A program made the position numbers and the translations under genes. Below the pieces are notes generated by a model that saw only the letters and a list, made by a program, of their open reading frames with translations, did not search any database and was not told the origin of the DNA. Positions 14,870 to 24,535 of a DNA stretch of 46,269 bases are shown here, piece after piece (position 1 is the stretch's first letter; each line of letters starts with the position of its first letter). This stretch comes from an uncultured Prevotella sp. (GTDB lineage Bacteria; Bacteroidota; Bacteroidia; Bacteroidales; Bacteroidaceae). The stretch lies in NCBI GenBank assembly GCA_900555035.1, contig USJX01000015.1, positions 1 to 46,269 on the forward strand. The letters are read 5' to 3'.

Positions 14870-17656
14870 CACAATCTTTGCAGCCTTGCCCGAATTGCCC
14901 TTCACAATCAGTACGCCGGCTGGCAACTGGCTGAGGTTGATTCTTGCCACGCCATCCACCATCTTGGCAGATGCTACGCTGGCACCGCTCACGGCATATA
15001 CACTTACCGCAGAAGAAAGCATATCGCTAACCACAAGCTCGCCGGCTGCCACCTGTACATCCAGAGGCTGCTGAGCCTGATTATATGCCGAATCCCAGAT
15101 AGAACCTATGCCGGTAGATGTGCCGTCGTCGGTGCTGATGCTCATCCAGCCGATGTTTTCCCTAACAGGATTCTTGCTGCTCAATGTGCGGTCAGGATCT
15201 GATGTGTCGGCTGCTACACGCAACTGGCAGTAAGCTGCAGCAGGACCCTTAGGACCTGTTCGGAGCACTGAGAACAGCTTTCTGTTGAAAGTCTGATACT
15301 GGCAGAGGAAGATGGGGTCTTCCAGCTTTCTACCGAACTTCACATTGTTGGTGGTAGTGGCATACTTAAAGGTAAAGGTGGTATCCTTTACGGTAAGAAT
15401 CTTGCCGCTGGCTGTGGTAGTACCCTTCTCGATAGCCACATAAGATACACGCTGACCTACGATAGAAGGATACTTCTCCTTCATGCCATACTGGCGGGTC
15501 ATCACCACCTTGAAACCATCCTTGGTTACATCCCATACACGCGCCATCATCGGATAATTCTTGTAGGTAGAAACCGGAGTTACGAATACCACCGGTGCCT
15601 CGGCAAATGGCTCGTTGAACTTATATTCTATGGTGTCGCCACCCACACGCAGGGCGGTGCCCGCCTCGTTCTTCAGGAGTCCTGCCTCGAAACGCAGGTC
15701 GCCTATCATGCCGTTACCAGATTTTGCCACCAGGTAAGAACTCAGTTCGCTGCCCTTTGAGAAATCAGCTGCATCACCCTCGCAGTTCCATGGGAAGAAC
15801 TTGGATGCAAAGTAATTCGTAGTCACCGATGATACGGTTTCCACAATGCGGGTAGAAGGATTCATATAAGATGCACTTCCGAATACCACGGCAGGAGCCT
15901 CGCTGAAGGTGCTCTTGTAGTAGCAGTAGTTGTCGGCATCATTGTCGGAAACCATGGTTCCCCACTGCAGGGCTTCTTCGCCCTCGGTGCCGTTTACCAC
16001 GTTGGTCACCTCGCTGGAGTACAAGTCTTTGTTTCTATAGTCAACCACATGCACGCGATAGTAGTAGTTGCCTGCTTCCTCTACGTTCACCTTGTAAGAG
16101 TAAGCCTTGTCGGCATTCTCATCCACATCCACGGTAGCCACACGCTGCCACTCGCCGCTGGCACCCTTCTTGCACTCCACAAACATAGAGTCGGCAAACT
16201 CGCCGCTAGGGTTCTTCCACGACAGTACACACACTGAAGAGCGAGGCACGAAGGTAGAGGTGAGCTCCTTAGGAGCATAGGTAGGCGGATTGGTAGGCAC
16301 ATACTCATACTTCTCGTTATACGCCAGCTTCTCAGGCAGCGCCGCATAGTATTCGCCTATAGGGGTAAGCTTGTCGCCCGCAATGGCATAGCGGCAATCC
16401 TGCACATTATTATAATAGGCATAGCGCTCGATGTATGGCGCATCGTTCAGATAATCCAGGATAGGAGCCATGTGCTTCATCTGGATGGCATAGTTGGCAT
16501 CGGTTCCCTGGGTGTTGGAACCCGGCCATCCCGTCCAGTTGGCACCGTAGTTCATCTCGGTAATCCAAATAGGACGACCGCCGCAGCGCTGGCTGATGCT
16601 CTTCAGCTGGCTCTCCCATCCCGGTTTGTCCTTGAACCAGTAGGCATGCACGGCGATGAAGTCGCAGCGCCATCCACGGGCATCGATGGAGTCGATGAAC
16701 TCATAGAGCCAGTTGTAGTCGCCTGCCACGGCTGGCGAACCCAGTCGGCGTCCGGTGGCCATCATCTGCGGCCAGTTGGCAAGCACGTTCTTTACATCCA
16801 CATCCTGCTCCTTGTCGTCGGCCTTGTTTTCCGGCTCGTTGTTGCCCAGAATGTTGGCACTGCCTGTGTTGTTGCCCACATCGGCTATGCCTGGCCATCC
16901 CTCGTGGTGGTGCTGGGTTACGTATTCACGGTCTGTCCAGTCGTTGTGGTTGCTGGCATCCCAGTTGTAGCACCATGAGGTATTGAACTTCTCCTGCACA
17001 CCGTCGTTCCAGTAGCCTGCCCATCCACGCTTGTGGGCATTATTCCACTTGCTGATGCGGATAAAGGAAATTCTGCCCTTCAGTACACCTGGGATATTGG
17101 CTATCTCCTTATCGGCCTGGTCGGCGATGAACACGCGGCTGTAACCCTGACCGTTGGCAGATGTGGCGAAGCAAACCATGTATCCACGCTTCAGCTTGAA
17201 ACTGCGGATGTTGTTGTTGAACGCCTTGTTGCTCGACAGGTTGTAGATGCTGTTCACATTATAGCTGCTGTTGGATGAACCACCATAGTTCTCCTCGGTG
17301 AACACGGTGAGCGGCTCCTTGTCGGCAAACGGCAAGAGGATGCTTCCGCCGTTGTAGATGCGCAACTGGCAGTTCTGTCCGTTCTTTGCCTTTTCGCCGT
17401 TGATGGTGATCTTACCCAGGAAGGCATCTGCCTTGCTTGGCACCAGCTTGTCGAAGATAACCACTGCACGCCCGGTGTTGGTGATGTTGATACTACCCGT
17501 TGTGGCAAAAGGGGTTGTAGATGAGATGTGATAATCCACATCCTCGCTCAGGGTAACCGGAGCTGTAACCTCAGCCACCGTCTGGGTGGTGTTGCCGGCA
17601 ACCACCGAGAGTGATGTTGCCAGCAACGCTGAAACCATTATTTTTCTAATATTCAT
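14858..17656 (-). CDS. Secreted GH128-type glycoside hydrolase with T9SS-like tail
   Basis: The 932-residue protein has a signal peptide (MNIRKIMVSALLATSLSVVA) and an N-terminal beta-rich region to about 190. The catalytic domain, about 200-460, has WCYNWD at 228-233, GNNEPE at 271-276 (acid/base Glu274), HAYW at 337-340 and WITEMNY at 364-370 (nucleophile Glu367). These are the Glyco_hydro_cc / GH128 signatures; characterised GH128 enzymes cleave beta-1,3-glucan. A fibronectin-III-like domain follows (about 465-555), then a beta-sandwich region (560-860) I cannot name. The C-terminal 75 residues (VSVYAVSGASVASAKM, then LPAGVLIVKG) resemble a type IX secretion sorting domain, implying surface display or release. 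It is the last gene of the leftward enzyme set, 29 nt after the metalloprotease gene. Confidence 0.82.
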   Translation of the reverse strand: MNIRKIMVSALLATSLSVVAGNTTQTVAEVTAPVTLSEDVDYHISSTTPFATTGSINITNTGRAVVIFDKLVPSKADAFLGKITINGEKAKNGQNCQLRIYNGGSILLPFADKEPLTVFTEENYGGSSNSSYNVNSIYNLSSNKAFNNNIRSFKLKRGYMVCFATSANGQGYSRVFIADQADKEIANIPGVLKGRISFIRISKWNNAHKRGWAGYWNDGVQEKFNTSWCYNWDASNHNDWTDREYVTQHHHEGWPGIADVGNNTGSANILGNNEPENKADDKEQDVDVKNVLANWPQMMATGRRLGSPAVAGDYNWLYEFIDSIDARGWRCDFIAVHAYWFKDKPGWESQLKSISQRCGGRPIWITEMNYGANWTGWPGSNTQGTDANYAIQMKHMAPILDYLNDAPYIERYAYYNNVQDCRYAIAGDKLTPIGEYYAALPEKLAYNEKYEYVPTNPPTYAPKELTSTFVPRSSVCVLSWKNPSGEFADSMFVECKKGASGEWQRVATVDVDENADKAYSYKVNVEEAGNYYYRVHVVDYRNKDLYSSEVTNVVNGTEGEEALQWGTMVSDNDADNYCYYKSTFSEAPAVVFGSASYMNPSTRIVETVSSVTTNYFASKFFPWNCEGDAADFSKGSELSSYLVAKSGNGMIGDLRFEAGLLKNEAGTALRVGGDTIEYKFNEPFAEAPVVFVTPVSTYKNYPMMARVWDVTKDGFKVVMTRQYGMKEKYPSIVGQRVSYVAIEKGTTTASGKILTVKDTTFTFKYATTTNNVKFGRKLEDPIFLCQYQTFNRKLFSVLRTGPKGPAAAYCQLRVAADTSDPDRTLSSKNPVRENIGWMSISTDDGTSTGIGSIWDSAYNQAQQPLDVQVAAGELVVSDMLSSAVSVYAVSGASVASAKMVDGVARINLSQLPAGVLIVKGNSGKAAKIVVRR

Positions 17657-17685
17657 AAATATATGTTAAGTTGATAAAATAGTTA

Positions 17686-20019
17686 CTACTTCACTACCAC
17701 TTTCTTGCCATCTACGATGTAGATGCCCTGTGGCAATCCGCTCAGGTTCTTGCCGTTCTTCTTCACCAGCTGTCCGCCCAGGGTATAGATGCCCTGCTGG
17801 CCATGCGCCTTATCTACGGTTACTTCCTGGATGCCTGTAGATGGTTCCTCGGCTCCGTAATAGTAGAGGCGGAAGTTATCGCAGATGCTCCACCAGCTGG
17901 AAGTGGTGTTCTTTTCCGACTTCATGCCGATGGTCATGGTAGTACGATACTTGGTGGTAACCTTCACACTGTTCTCATAAATACCGGCTGCAAAATACTT
18001 GGCTGCCGATGCCATATCATTAGGCACATACTGGTTGCCCACGCTGGCTTCCTTGCCCGACATCAGCTTCTCTGGCTGTGCACCATCCATGATGTGGCAG
18101 ATGCGCTGCCTGTTGTTCACATTACCCAGATAGATGAAGGCATCCACGTTGTTCTTGCCTGCCTGGTAATCCTGGTAGGCAGCGGTGGTAGAACCAGGGC
18201 GCTGGAATGCCTGAACCTTCAATTCATAGACACCCACTGGCATCTTGGCGAGTTTCTGGTTCATATCGTAGGCCCGCTGGTAGAATTCACCGCACGAATA
18301 GTTCAGGGTTGGCTCCATGCTCCATCCGTCGGCAGCATCCATGCCTGCATTCTGAAGCAGGAAACTGATATCGAATGGTTCATCGGCTGATGCGGCTACC
18401 ACATCGCCCAGGAAGTTGCGCAGGGCGGTGTTTGCCTCTTCTTCCAGTTCCTCCAGTCGGTCGGCAGATGCCGTTTCGGCTTCCGTCTTCATCTTTTCCA
18501 GTTCTGCCTTGAAGGTGGCATCCGTGCCCTCCTTCACCTCCTTGTGAGGCACATCGAGCAGCGCCTCCATCTTGTCGAGCAGGGCGGAAACCTTCTTGGC
18601 TATATCCACACGCAGGGTGGCTGTAAGCTCCTTGGCTTCATCGCCTGTAAGGATGAGCCATCGCTGGGCACCGCCAGCCGCCGAGAAGTTCAGGATGTTC
18701 GCCTTGATTCGGGTGGTTTCCTGTGCCGTCAGGCAGTTCATTCTGTTGCTGGTTACATTGCCTATCCAGTAGCCATGCTTGGCTTCGCCGTTCAGGGTGG
18801 CTACCTCTACCGGTGATGGCAGCAGATGGAACTGCTCTTTGGCACTGATGTTATCAGTTATCTTGGTCTTGATGCCGTTGGTGCCCGATGTGCTGTAGGT
18901 GATGTATCTGCCCGTGGCCACATTCTTCAAGCTGTAGTAGCAGGTGGCAGGGTCGAAGGTTACGTTCCATGCGGCACTGTCGTTCTCGGTTGCCTCGTCG
19001 GCGCTCATGGCCACCCACTGCAGGTTGCCCGTCTTGTCGATGCGCAGGAACTTGGAAGAAATGCCCAGCTCCTCGTTCTTCAGATAATACTTGGTGTTGT
19101 CATCCTGCTCGAACACGTAGGCAGGGGTGGCAAACTGTCCAGAAGTAGGTGCCAATCCATCCTCGCCCAGGGCTTCTGCCAGCAGCGAGTTGGCGATGTA
19201 GAGATTCTGGGTTCCGTTATCCTCGTGCGCACCGTTTACGCCGTATGGCCACATGTGGGTGCCGTCGCCGTTGAGCTGACTGGTAGGGTTGTTATCCCAG
19301 AAGCGCAGGGCACGCGTTGCTCTGCTTCCCAGCCAATAGCCGTGGGTGGTGTTGGCACGCAGGAAGGCATTGTTCTGCCAGGTGCCGATGGTTCCCACGC
19401 CTATGGCATGGAGCATTTCGTGGAGCAGGGTTCCCGTGCGCTGGTAAGAGGCGTTAGGTCCTACTCGCATCCATCCGCCGTAGCTGCAGTCGGCAGTAGG
19501 TGTGCCGGCACCATAGTGGATGGAGAGATGAAGTCCGTTGATGCCGGTGTATTCATTCCAGAGGTTGACGGCTTCCTTGACCGCACTCTGAATACGGGTA
19601 TTGGCATCGCCCGAGAAGCCTTCAATGCTATAGGTGATGCCTCCGCCCGGACGGGTTATCGCCTTCACCGGGTCGCCATATACCACGGTGCCATCTTTCT
19701 TCATTACGTAGGCACGGATATAATATACGGTGGCTGGTTGCAAGCCCGACATATTATAGATGTAACCATTGTTGCTCAGATAGGCCTTGGTGGTAGCATC
19801 CTCTACGGTTGGGTTGGTATGGGTAGAAGAGTAGCAGAATCCCTGCTCCTTGATGGTGCTGGTGGCGATGCCGCTCACGTTCATTCTACCATAGATGTGT
19901 GTGGCGCCGCTCAGCCAAACCTTGTTGGTTTGCACCACGTCGGCAGCAAAGGCTGGGGTTACGGTTCCCACCGAAGCCAGCGCCAGCGCCAACATTACTT
20001 TTGAGTACATTTTTTTCAT
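17686..20019 (-). CDS. Secreted HExxH metalloprotease with putative binding module and T9SS-like tail
   Basis: The chosen start, ATG 20019, gives MKKMYSKVMLALALASVGTV, a normal signal peptide (777 residues); the in-frame ATG at 20070 would bury it. Residues 30-125 are a fibronectin-like domain seen in Prevotella exoproteins (GFCYSST, LQPATVYYIRAYV). Residues about 128-310 hold a zinc protease core with HEMLHAIGVG at 200-209, the extended HExxHxxGxx motif of metzincin-type peptidases. RICIN-like or beta-trefoil-like sequence (YVFEQDDNTKYYLKNEE) follows, then a helical linker, the shared binding module (FLLQNAGMDAADGW to ICDNFRLYYYG) and a T9SS-like tail (GIYTLGGQLVKK, LPQGIYIVDG). A peptidase inside a glycan locus suggests a glycoprotein substrate. 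It lies 29 nt upstream of the GH128-type gene in one unit. Confidence 0.78.
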   Translation of the reverse strand: MKKMYSKVMLALALASVGTVTPAFAADVVQTNKVWLSGATHIYGRMNVSGIATSTIKEQGFCYSSTHTNPTVEDATTKAYLSNNGYIYNMSGLQPATVYYIRAYVMKKDGTVVYGDPVKAITRPGGGITYSIEGFSGDANTRIQSAVKEAVNLWNEYTGINGLHLSIHYGAGTPTADCSYGGWMRVGPNASYQRTGTLLHEMLHAIGVGTIGTWQNNAFLRANTTHGYWLGSRATRALRFWDNNPTSQLNGDGTHMWPYGVNGAHEDNGTQNLYIANSLLAEALGEDGLAPTSGQFATPAYVFEQDDNTKYYLKNEELGISSKFLRIDKTGNLQWVAMSADEATENDSAAWNVTFDPATCYYSLKNVATGRYITYSTSGTNGIKTKITDNISAKEQFHLLPSPVEVATLNGEAKHGYWIGNVTSNRMNCLTAQETTRIKANILNFSAAGGAQRWLILTGDEAKELTATLRVDIAKKVSALLDKMEALLDVPHKEVKEGTDATFKAELEKMKTEAETASADRLEELEEEANTALRNFLGDVVAASADEPFDISFLLQNAGMDAADGWSMEPTLNYSCGEFYQRAYDMNQKLAKMPVGVYELKVQAFQRPGSTTAAYQDYQAGKNNVDAFIYLGNVNNRQRICHIMDGAQPEKLMSGKEASVGNQYVPNDMASAAKYFAAGIYENSVKVTTKYRTTMTIGMKSEKNTTSSWWSICDNFRLYYYGAEEPSTGIQEVTVDKAHGQQGIYTLGGQLVKKNGKNLSGLPQGIYIVDGKKVVVK

Positions 20020-20056
20020 TTCTTTCAGTTTTGAATAGTTGTTGCTTTGATAGTTT

Positions 20057-20088
20057 GTTCCTGCATGCATCTTTCAGCATGCAGGAAC
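20057..20088. other. Strong hairpin upstream of the metalloprotease gene
   Basis: A perfect 12-bp stem (GTTCCTGCATGC 20057-20068, GCATGCAGGAAC 20077-20088) closes an 8-nt loop. The T tract is on the plus-strand side, where no gene ends. For the leftward transcript it is an intergenic hairpin 38 nt before the start, possibly an RNA-stability or processing element. Confidence 0.7.
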
Positions 20089-20102
20089 TTTTTATTTTCT
20101 TA

Positions 20103-20136
20103 CGGCGGATTGCAAATCCGCCGGAACGCCTAGCGG
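20103..20136 (-). repeat. REP-like palindrome overlapping the end of the GH51-GH43 gene
   Basis: CGGCGGATT-GCA-AATCCGCCG (20103-20123) plus GAACGCCTAGCGG, the same core and tail as at 4548-4582. The minus-strand stop TAG (20132-20130) lies inside the GCTAGGCG tail, so the repeat supplies the last codons and stop of the gene. Confidence 0.8.
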
Positions 20137-23100
20137 AGCTTCTTTCCGCCCTGGATATAAATCCCCTGGGCAGGCTTGGCATTCAGCTTCATGCCATCCA
20201 GGCGATAGATGCCCTGTTTGCCCTTTTGGGAATCTGCAGATGAAGATGCATCCGCCTCCACACCCTTGATACCAGATGTGGTGGCATCCAGATAAGTGAG
20301 CTTGAAGTTGTCGAAGCAGCACCAGTCGGCATTGATTCGCTGCCGGCTCCTGATGCCCAGGCGCAGCACACCATCCGTTACCACACAGTTAATCACATTG
20401 TGATAGAGGTCGTTCTGGTTGAACGCCTCGTTTGCCTGAGTCACATTATCCGGATAGCTATAAGGCGAAACGCTGTAGGCATCCGTATCATAGAGTGAGC
20501 AAACCGGCTTCTCCTCGCCGTTGGCATAGAAGATGGCATTGATCTGTTCCGTACCGTTGTCATGCGATGTCACTGCCTGCGAGATGCCTCCCGCACGGTA
20601 GAAACTCTGCACCTCTACCCGATAGTGGCCGTTTGGCAAGCCCGTCAACTCCTGATAGAAATCAAAAGTCTTGTTATAGTGCTCAGCCACACCTGCCGAT
20701 GCCGCAGTAAACGAGGTTCCGCTCCATCCCGTGGCACCCTCAGAGAAATCAGGGTTCTGCAACAGGAAGGTGAGATCTGCTACCCTGCCCGCTGCTGCCT
20801 CTTGCTTCAGATACTCATCATATCCATCCAGGGCATCCTTCAGGGCAGCGTATGCCTTCTGCATGCTTTCACACTCCTCATCGAAACTGCCCGATGTGGC
20901 AAGTGCCTGGTCGCCAAATTCAATGGCATCATTCAATGCCTGCAATGGCTGAACCGCCTGCAGCTTTCTGGCTTGCTTCAACAGGTTTACCACCTGCTCC
21001 CAGGTTTCCAGATGCTGGTACTCCTTCTGCGTGAGCTTCACGAACGAACCGTGCTGCGGCTGCACATTGCCCTGGATATTGGTCATGCCCTGAGGGTCCA
21101 TGCAGTGCTCATCCAAATCTACCAGGCGATAGCCGCCGCCACTGTAGTTCTGGTAAGCGAGCTTCCAGGTTCTGCTTCCGATAGGACGGAAGAGACTTGG
21201 TGCCTCTATCGACTTGCCCTTCTCATACACATCGAAGTCATCCACCAGGTTCCACTGGCAGGTGCCCGTGGTCTTATCGCCTGGCACCAGCTGCTTGGCT
21301 CTCGCCTGCTTCAGGTGGTGCTCTCCGCTCTCGGTCTTATAGATCATCACGTATTCCCCATCCACCTTATTATATATGATGTCGGCATCAATGATGTCGT
21401 AACCCGGGTCGAAGTAGAGTTTCGGCAGAGATACCTCGGTAAGGTCCTCGTTTACCAGCGAATAGTAGATGCGATGGCGATCAGGGAATCCCACGGAGTA
21501 ATATACCACATACTTCCGGGTTTGCGGGTCGTAGATAACCTGCGGTGCCCAGGCAGCCGTCATATCCTTCACGTCGGTAAGTCCCAATGCCTTCATGTTT
21601 TCCGGACTTTCCAGGTCGATGCTGATGCTCTTGTCCCAGTGTACCAGGTCGTTGCTCAGCATCAGCACCATGATGTGGTTGCTGTTCCATCCCAAGCGCG
21701 AGGTCATGTCGGTGCCTGCCAGCATGAATTTGCCGCTCTGGGTGCGGGTAACGTAGGCATCACGCATGCCGCCCGTCTGCGTAAACTTCTTGGTATCAAA
21801 CACTTCACCGCTATTAAAGAGGTCGTTGTAGCTATTGCCGTAACGGCTCAGGGCAAAGCAGGTGATTTCCTGCGAAGCATGCATGTGGGCATAGAGATAA
21901 CCGTATTTATCGGCATCCTCGGCAAGCACATCGTCCTTCACCTCGTCAGCCACATCGCTCACCTTCAACTTGAACACATTGAGCGAGTAAGCCGGAATCT
22001 CCAGCTGGTTCACATCGCTGAGCGTCTGCTCGCTGGTAGGAACCACCTTCATCGGTTCATCCATCGTATTCTCGTCGGTTCCGTTCTCCGAAGTCAGTCG
22101 AACCACGGTGCCCTGCTCCGCCTTCATGTTTTTGAGGTTCAAATCCAGGGTAGCCGCCTTGGCATTCGGATTCACCACCTTGAGATAGAGCATGCCCTGC
22201 TCTTCATCTATCTGAGCCGACTGGTAGATAAGCTGGTCGGCAGGAAGCGAGAACTGGTGGATGGTGTTGCCATCCAGTTTGCAGGTCACCTGGTTGCCAT
22301 CCACATCAATCTCAATATCATACCATCGGTTGGTTTCTATTCTTCCCGAAGCCGTGGCAATGGTGTTTTTGCTTCCGTTTATACATTGCTCCACGCCGTG
22401 GCTGGTGTTGTTCCATCCACCCAGGTTCCACCAGCAGTAGTTGTCGGCATCCTGGTAGTTGAAGATGATGAGGAAGCCTTCTCCTCCACCCGTCTTTCTG
22501 GCTCTGAGCTTATAGATATAGTGAGAATCAGAGATAACCCTGGCATTCACGTTGGTGCAGTTGGTGCCGCTACCGTTCTGAGAAAGCCTGCCATCGCCGA
22601 TGCTCCAGCTGCCTTCCCCGGCATTCCAGCCAGCAGAAGATGAACCCGAAGAAGATGCGCCCGAAGATGCAAAATCATCCTTCAGCAGGGAGTTTCCGTT
22701 TCCATCCTTCACTTCTACATCGTCGTAATCCACCTGGGTTGCCCATGAACCCACACCCACCTTACAATCGGCATTAGCGGTAACATTGCCTGTTTCCGTC
22801 CATTTCAGGTTCTGCTTGCCCAGATGGTTGCCCAGCAGCTTCTGCACGTAGTAAGAAGGGGTACAGAAGTTCTTGCCGGCATTGAAGTGAATCATATCGT
22901 ATGCCCACAGAGGGTCCTTTTCGTGGGTGAAGATAGGTGCAAAGCTTGCCAGCTTGCATACATCCGAATTCTTCTCCATGCCCAGCATGTAGATGGCTTC
23001 ACCCAGGGCACTGTTCAGATTGCCATACTTGCCGTAGGAACCCTGATTGGCTGCATACTCACCGTTATAAACGCCGATGGAGCGGTTGTAGCGGTCGTAC

Positions 23101-24422
23101 TTGTTATAGTTGTTTCTCATCCATTGATAAGAACGGTAGTAATGCTCATCTACCAGATCTACTGGCGAATCAAGCACCCATGCGGGGTTGTCGGTGCCCC
23201 ATGCCTCCACGTTGCCGATAATCACGATATCAGGATATTTGGCATGGATGGCATCATAGAACCTGGCATAGCGGCGACTGTACTCGAAGCGTGCCTCCGG
23301 CTGACCGTTCTCATTGCCTATCTCGATGAATTTAAGTCCGTATGGTTCCTTGTGGCCGTTGGCGATGCGTCGTCTTCCCCACTCTGTGGTTTCATCGCCG
23401 TTGGCATACTCAATGGCATCCAGGGTATTCTGCACCAGGGTATCCAACTGCTCGAAAGGCACGGTGAAGCCATGCCCCAAACCTACGTTCACCACAAACA
23501 TCGGTGCGGCATTCAGGTCTTCGCACAGCTGCAGATACTCATCATATCCCAATCCGTCGGAAGAGCGGTAGTGCCAGTTGTTGTTCCAATGGCCGGGGCG
23601 TTCTTCAATAGGACCTAATGTAGATTTCCATCTGAAGGCGTTCTCGTAGCTGTCCTGTCCTTCCACATAGCATCCGCCAGGGAAACGGAGGAAACTTGGT
23701 TTGGTATCATAGAGGAGTTGTGCCAGGTCGGGGCGCAATCCGTTGGTGCGTCCTTTCCAGGTGGCAGGCATCAGCGACACCACATCCAGGTAGAGGGTGC
23801 CATTGGTAGAAGAAAGAAGGGCAAAGCGTCCGTCGCTGCAATCGGCTGTTGCCTTGATGGTTGCCGAGAGCTTTACCCATTTGTTGGTTTCCAGCTTACC
23901 CTGCAGTTTCACCTCTTCAGAGGCAGCCGAGCCATCCGCCTTCTGCAACTGGCCATAGAGCTTGCCGTTGAAGCTGGTAGATGCCTTGACCCATAAGGTG
24001 AGGGTGTAGGTGGAATCGCAGACGAAGTTCATTCCCCAGAAGCCGCTGTTGCTGATACCCGCCTTTCGGGCATCGCTGGCTCCTGAAAGGGAGACACGGA
24101 GATTGGTTTGCTGGGCACTGTTGAGCTGCTGGGTGGCATTGAGTGAGAGATTCACCGCCTGTCCGCCCTGCCTGATGGCCGTCCAATATTCGGGTGTAGA
24201 AGCGTTATCCTCGAAAGAACGGTTTCTGATGAGTTCGGCATAGAGACCTCCATCTCCGGCATGGTTGATTTCCTCAAAGAAGAGGCCATACTGGTAGTCG
24301 CTGATCATGGCAGATCGCTGGGTGGCATCTATGTTCATCTTCACCTGTGCCTGTGCCGTGGCTGAAAGCGAGAGGCAGAGGATGGTGCTGAAGAGAACGG
24401 GTTTATGGTTGAATATGTTCAT
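20130..24422 (-). CDS. GH51-GH43 fusion, alpha-L-arabinofuranosidase type
   Basis: ATG 24422 (MNIFNHKPVLFSTILCLSLS) gives a signal peptide and 1430 residues; the frame upstream has only a TTG start, inside a terminator. Residues about 30-560 are GH51 alpha-L-arabinofuranosidase with a CBM4_9-like insert (about 85-215), IEIGNEN with acid/base Glu371, and YNGEY with nucleophile Glu455. A concanavalin/LamG-like domain (about 560-735) is inserted before the arabinofuranosidase C-terminal sandwich (to about 825). Residues about 845-1125 are a GH43-like five-bladed propeller with Asp888 (RDAYVT), Asp1014 (IDADIIY) and Glu1073 (SIEAPS), so all three catalytic acids are present. A helical linker, one copy of the shared binding module (about 1213-1380) and a T9SS-like tail follow. 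Together the domains should release arabinose (or xylose) side chains; exact linkages are unknown. Confidence 0.85.
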   Translation of the reverse strand: MNIFNHKPVLFSTILCLSLSATAQAQVKMNIDATQRSAMISDYQYGLFFEEINHAGDGGLYAELIRNRSFEDNASTPEYWTAIRQGGQAVNLSLNATQQLNSAQQTNLRVSLSGASDARKAGISNSGFWGMNFVCDSTYTLTLWVKASTSFNGKLYGQLQKADGSAASEEVKLQGKLETNKWVKLSATIKATADCSDGRFALLSSTNGTLYLDVVSLMPATWKGRTNGLRPDLAQLLYDTKPSFLRFPGGCYVEGQDSYENAFRWKSTLGPIEERPGHWNNNWHYRSSDGLGYDEYLQLCEDLNAAPMFVVNVGLGHGFTVPFEQLDTLVQNTLDAIEYANGDETTEWGRRRIANGHKEPYGLKFIEIGNENGQPEARFEYSRRYARFYDAIHAKYPDIVIIGNVEAWGTDNPAWVLDSPVDLVDEHYYRSYQWMRNNYNKYDRYNRSIGVYNGEYAANQGSYGKYGNLNSALGEAIYMLGMEKNSDVCKLASFAPIFTHEKDPLWAYDMIHFNAGKNFCTPSYYVQKLLGNHLGKQNLKWTETGNVTANADCKVGVGSWATQVDYDDVEVKDGNGNSLLKDDFASSGASSSGSSSAGWNAGEGSWSIGDGRLSQNGSGTNCTNVNARVISDSHYIYKLRARKTGGGEGFLIIFNYQDADNYCWWNLGGWNNTSHGVEQCINGSKNTIATASGRIETNRWYDIEIDVDGNQVTCKLDGNTIHQFSLPADQLIYQSAQIDEEQGMLYLKVVNPNAKAATLDLNLKNMKAEQGTVVRLTSENGTDENTMDEPMKVVPTSEQTLSDVNQLEIPAYSLNVFKLKVSDVADEVKDDVLAEDADKYGYLYAHMHASQEITCFALSRYGNSYNDLFNSGEVFDTKKFTQTGGMRDAYVTRTQSGKFMLAGTDMTSRLGWNSNHIMVLMLSNDLVHWDKSISIDLESPENMKALGLTDVKDMTAAWAPQVIYDPQTRKYVVYYSVGFPDRHRIYYSLVNEDLTEVSLPKLYFDPGYDIIDADIIYNKVDGEYVMIYKTESGEHHLKQARAKQLVPGDKTTGTCQWNLVDDFDVYEKGKSIEAPSLFRPIGSRTWKLAYQNYSGGGYRLVDLDEHCMDPQGMTNIQGNVQPQHGSFVKLTQKEYQHLETWEQVVNLLKQARKLQAVQPLQALNDAIEFGDQALATSGSFDEECESMQKAYAALKDALDGYDEYLKQEAAAGRVADLTFLLQNPDFSEGATGWSGTSFTAASAGVAEHYNKTFDFYQELTGLPNGHYRVEVQSFYRAGGISQAVTSHDNGTEQINAIFYANGEEKPVCSLYDTDAYSVSPYSYPDNVTQANEAFNQNDLYHNVINCVVTDGVLRLGIRSRQRINADWCCFDNFKLTYLDATTSGIKGVEADASSSADSQKGKQGIYRLDGMKLNAKPAQGIYIQGGKKLR

Positions 24423-24444
24423 AATGCTGTGATGATAATACAAC

Positions 24445-24496
24445 AAAAAAGGCAGACAGAAACAGAAGGTTTTTCACTCTCTGTATTCCGTCTGCC
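24445..24496 (-). terminator. Terminator after the modular exoprotein gene
   Basis: GGCAGAC (24451-24457) pairs with GTCTGCC (24490-24496), with a further inner ACAGA/TCTGT pairing (24462-24466/24480-24484). On the minus strand the stem is followed by a T tract. It probably reduces rather than blocks expression of the GH51-GH43 gene, for which no clear separate promoter is seen. Confidence 0.65.
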
Positions 24497-24535
24497 CTAA
24501 AATTATCTAGTTACTAAAACAAGCTAGTTTTCAGA

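Noticed and set aside
18826..20004. 392-codon plus-strand frame
   Set aside because: Antisense to the metalloprotease gene; no recognisable domain and shadow-like composition.
20562..22643. Long open frame (693 codons) on the plus strand
   Set aside because: It lies wholly antisense to the GH51-GH43 gene, whose frame shows clear catalytic motifs; the translation is low-complexity His/Leu/Val/Ile typical of a codon-bias shadow.
24423..24446. Upstream extension of the GH51-GH43 gene
   Set aside because: The only upstream start is TTG inside the T tract of a terminator; ATG 24422 begins a proper signal peptide.
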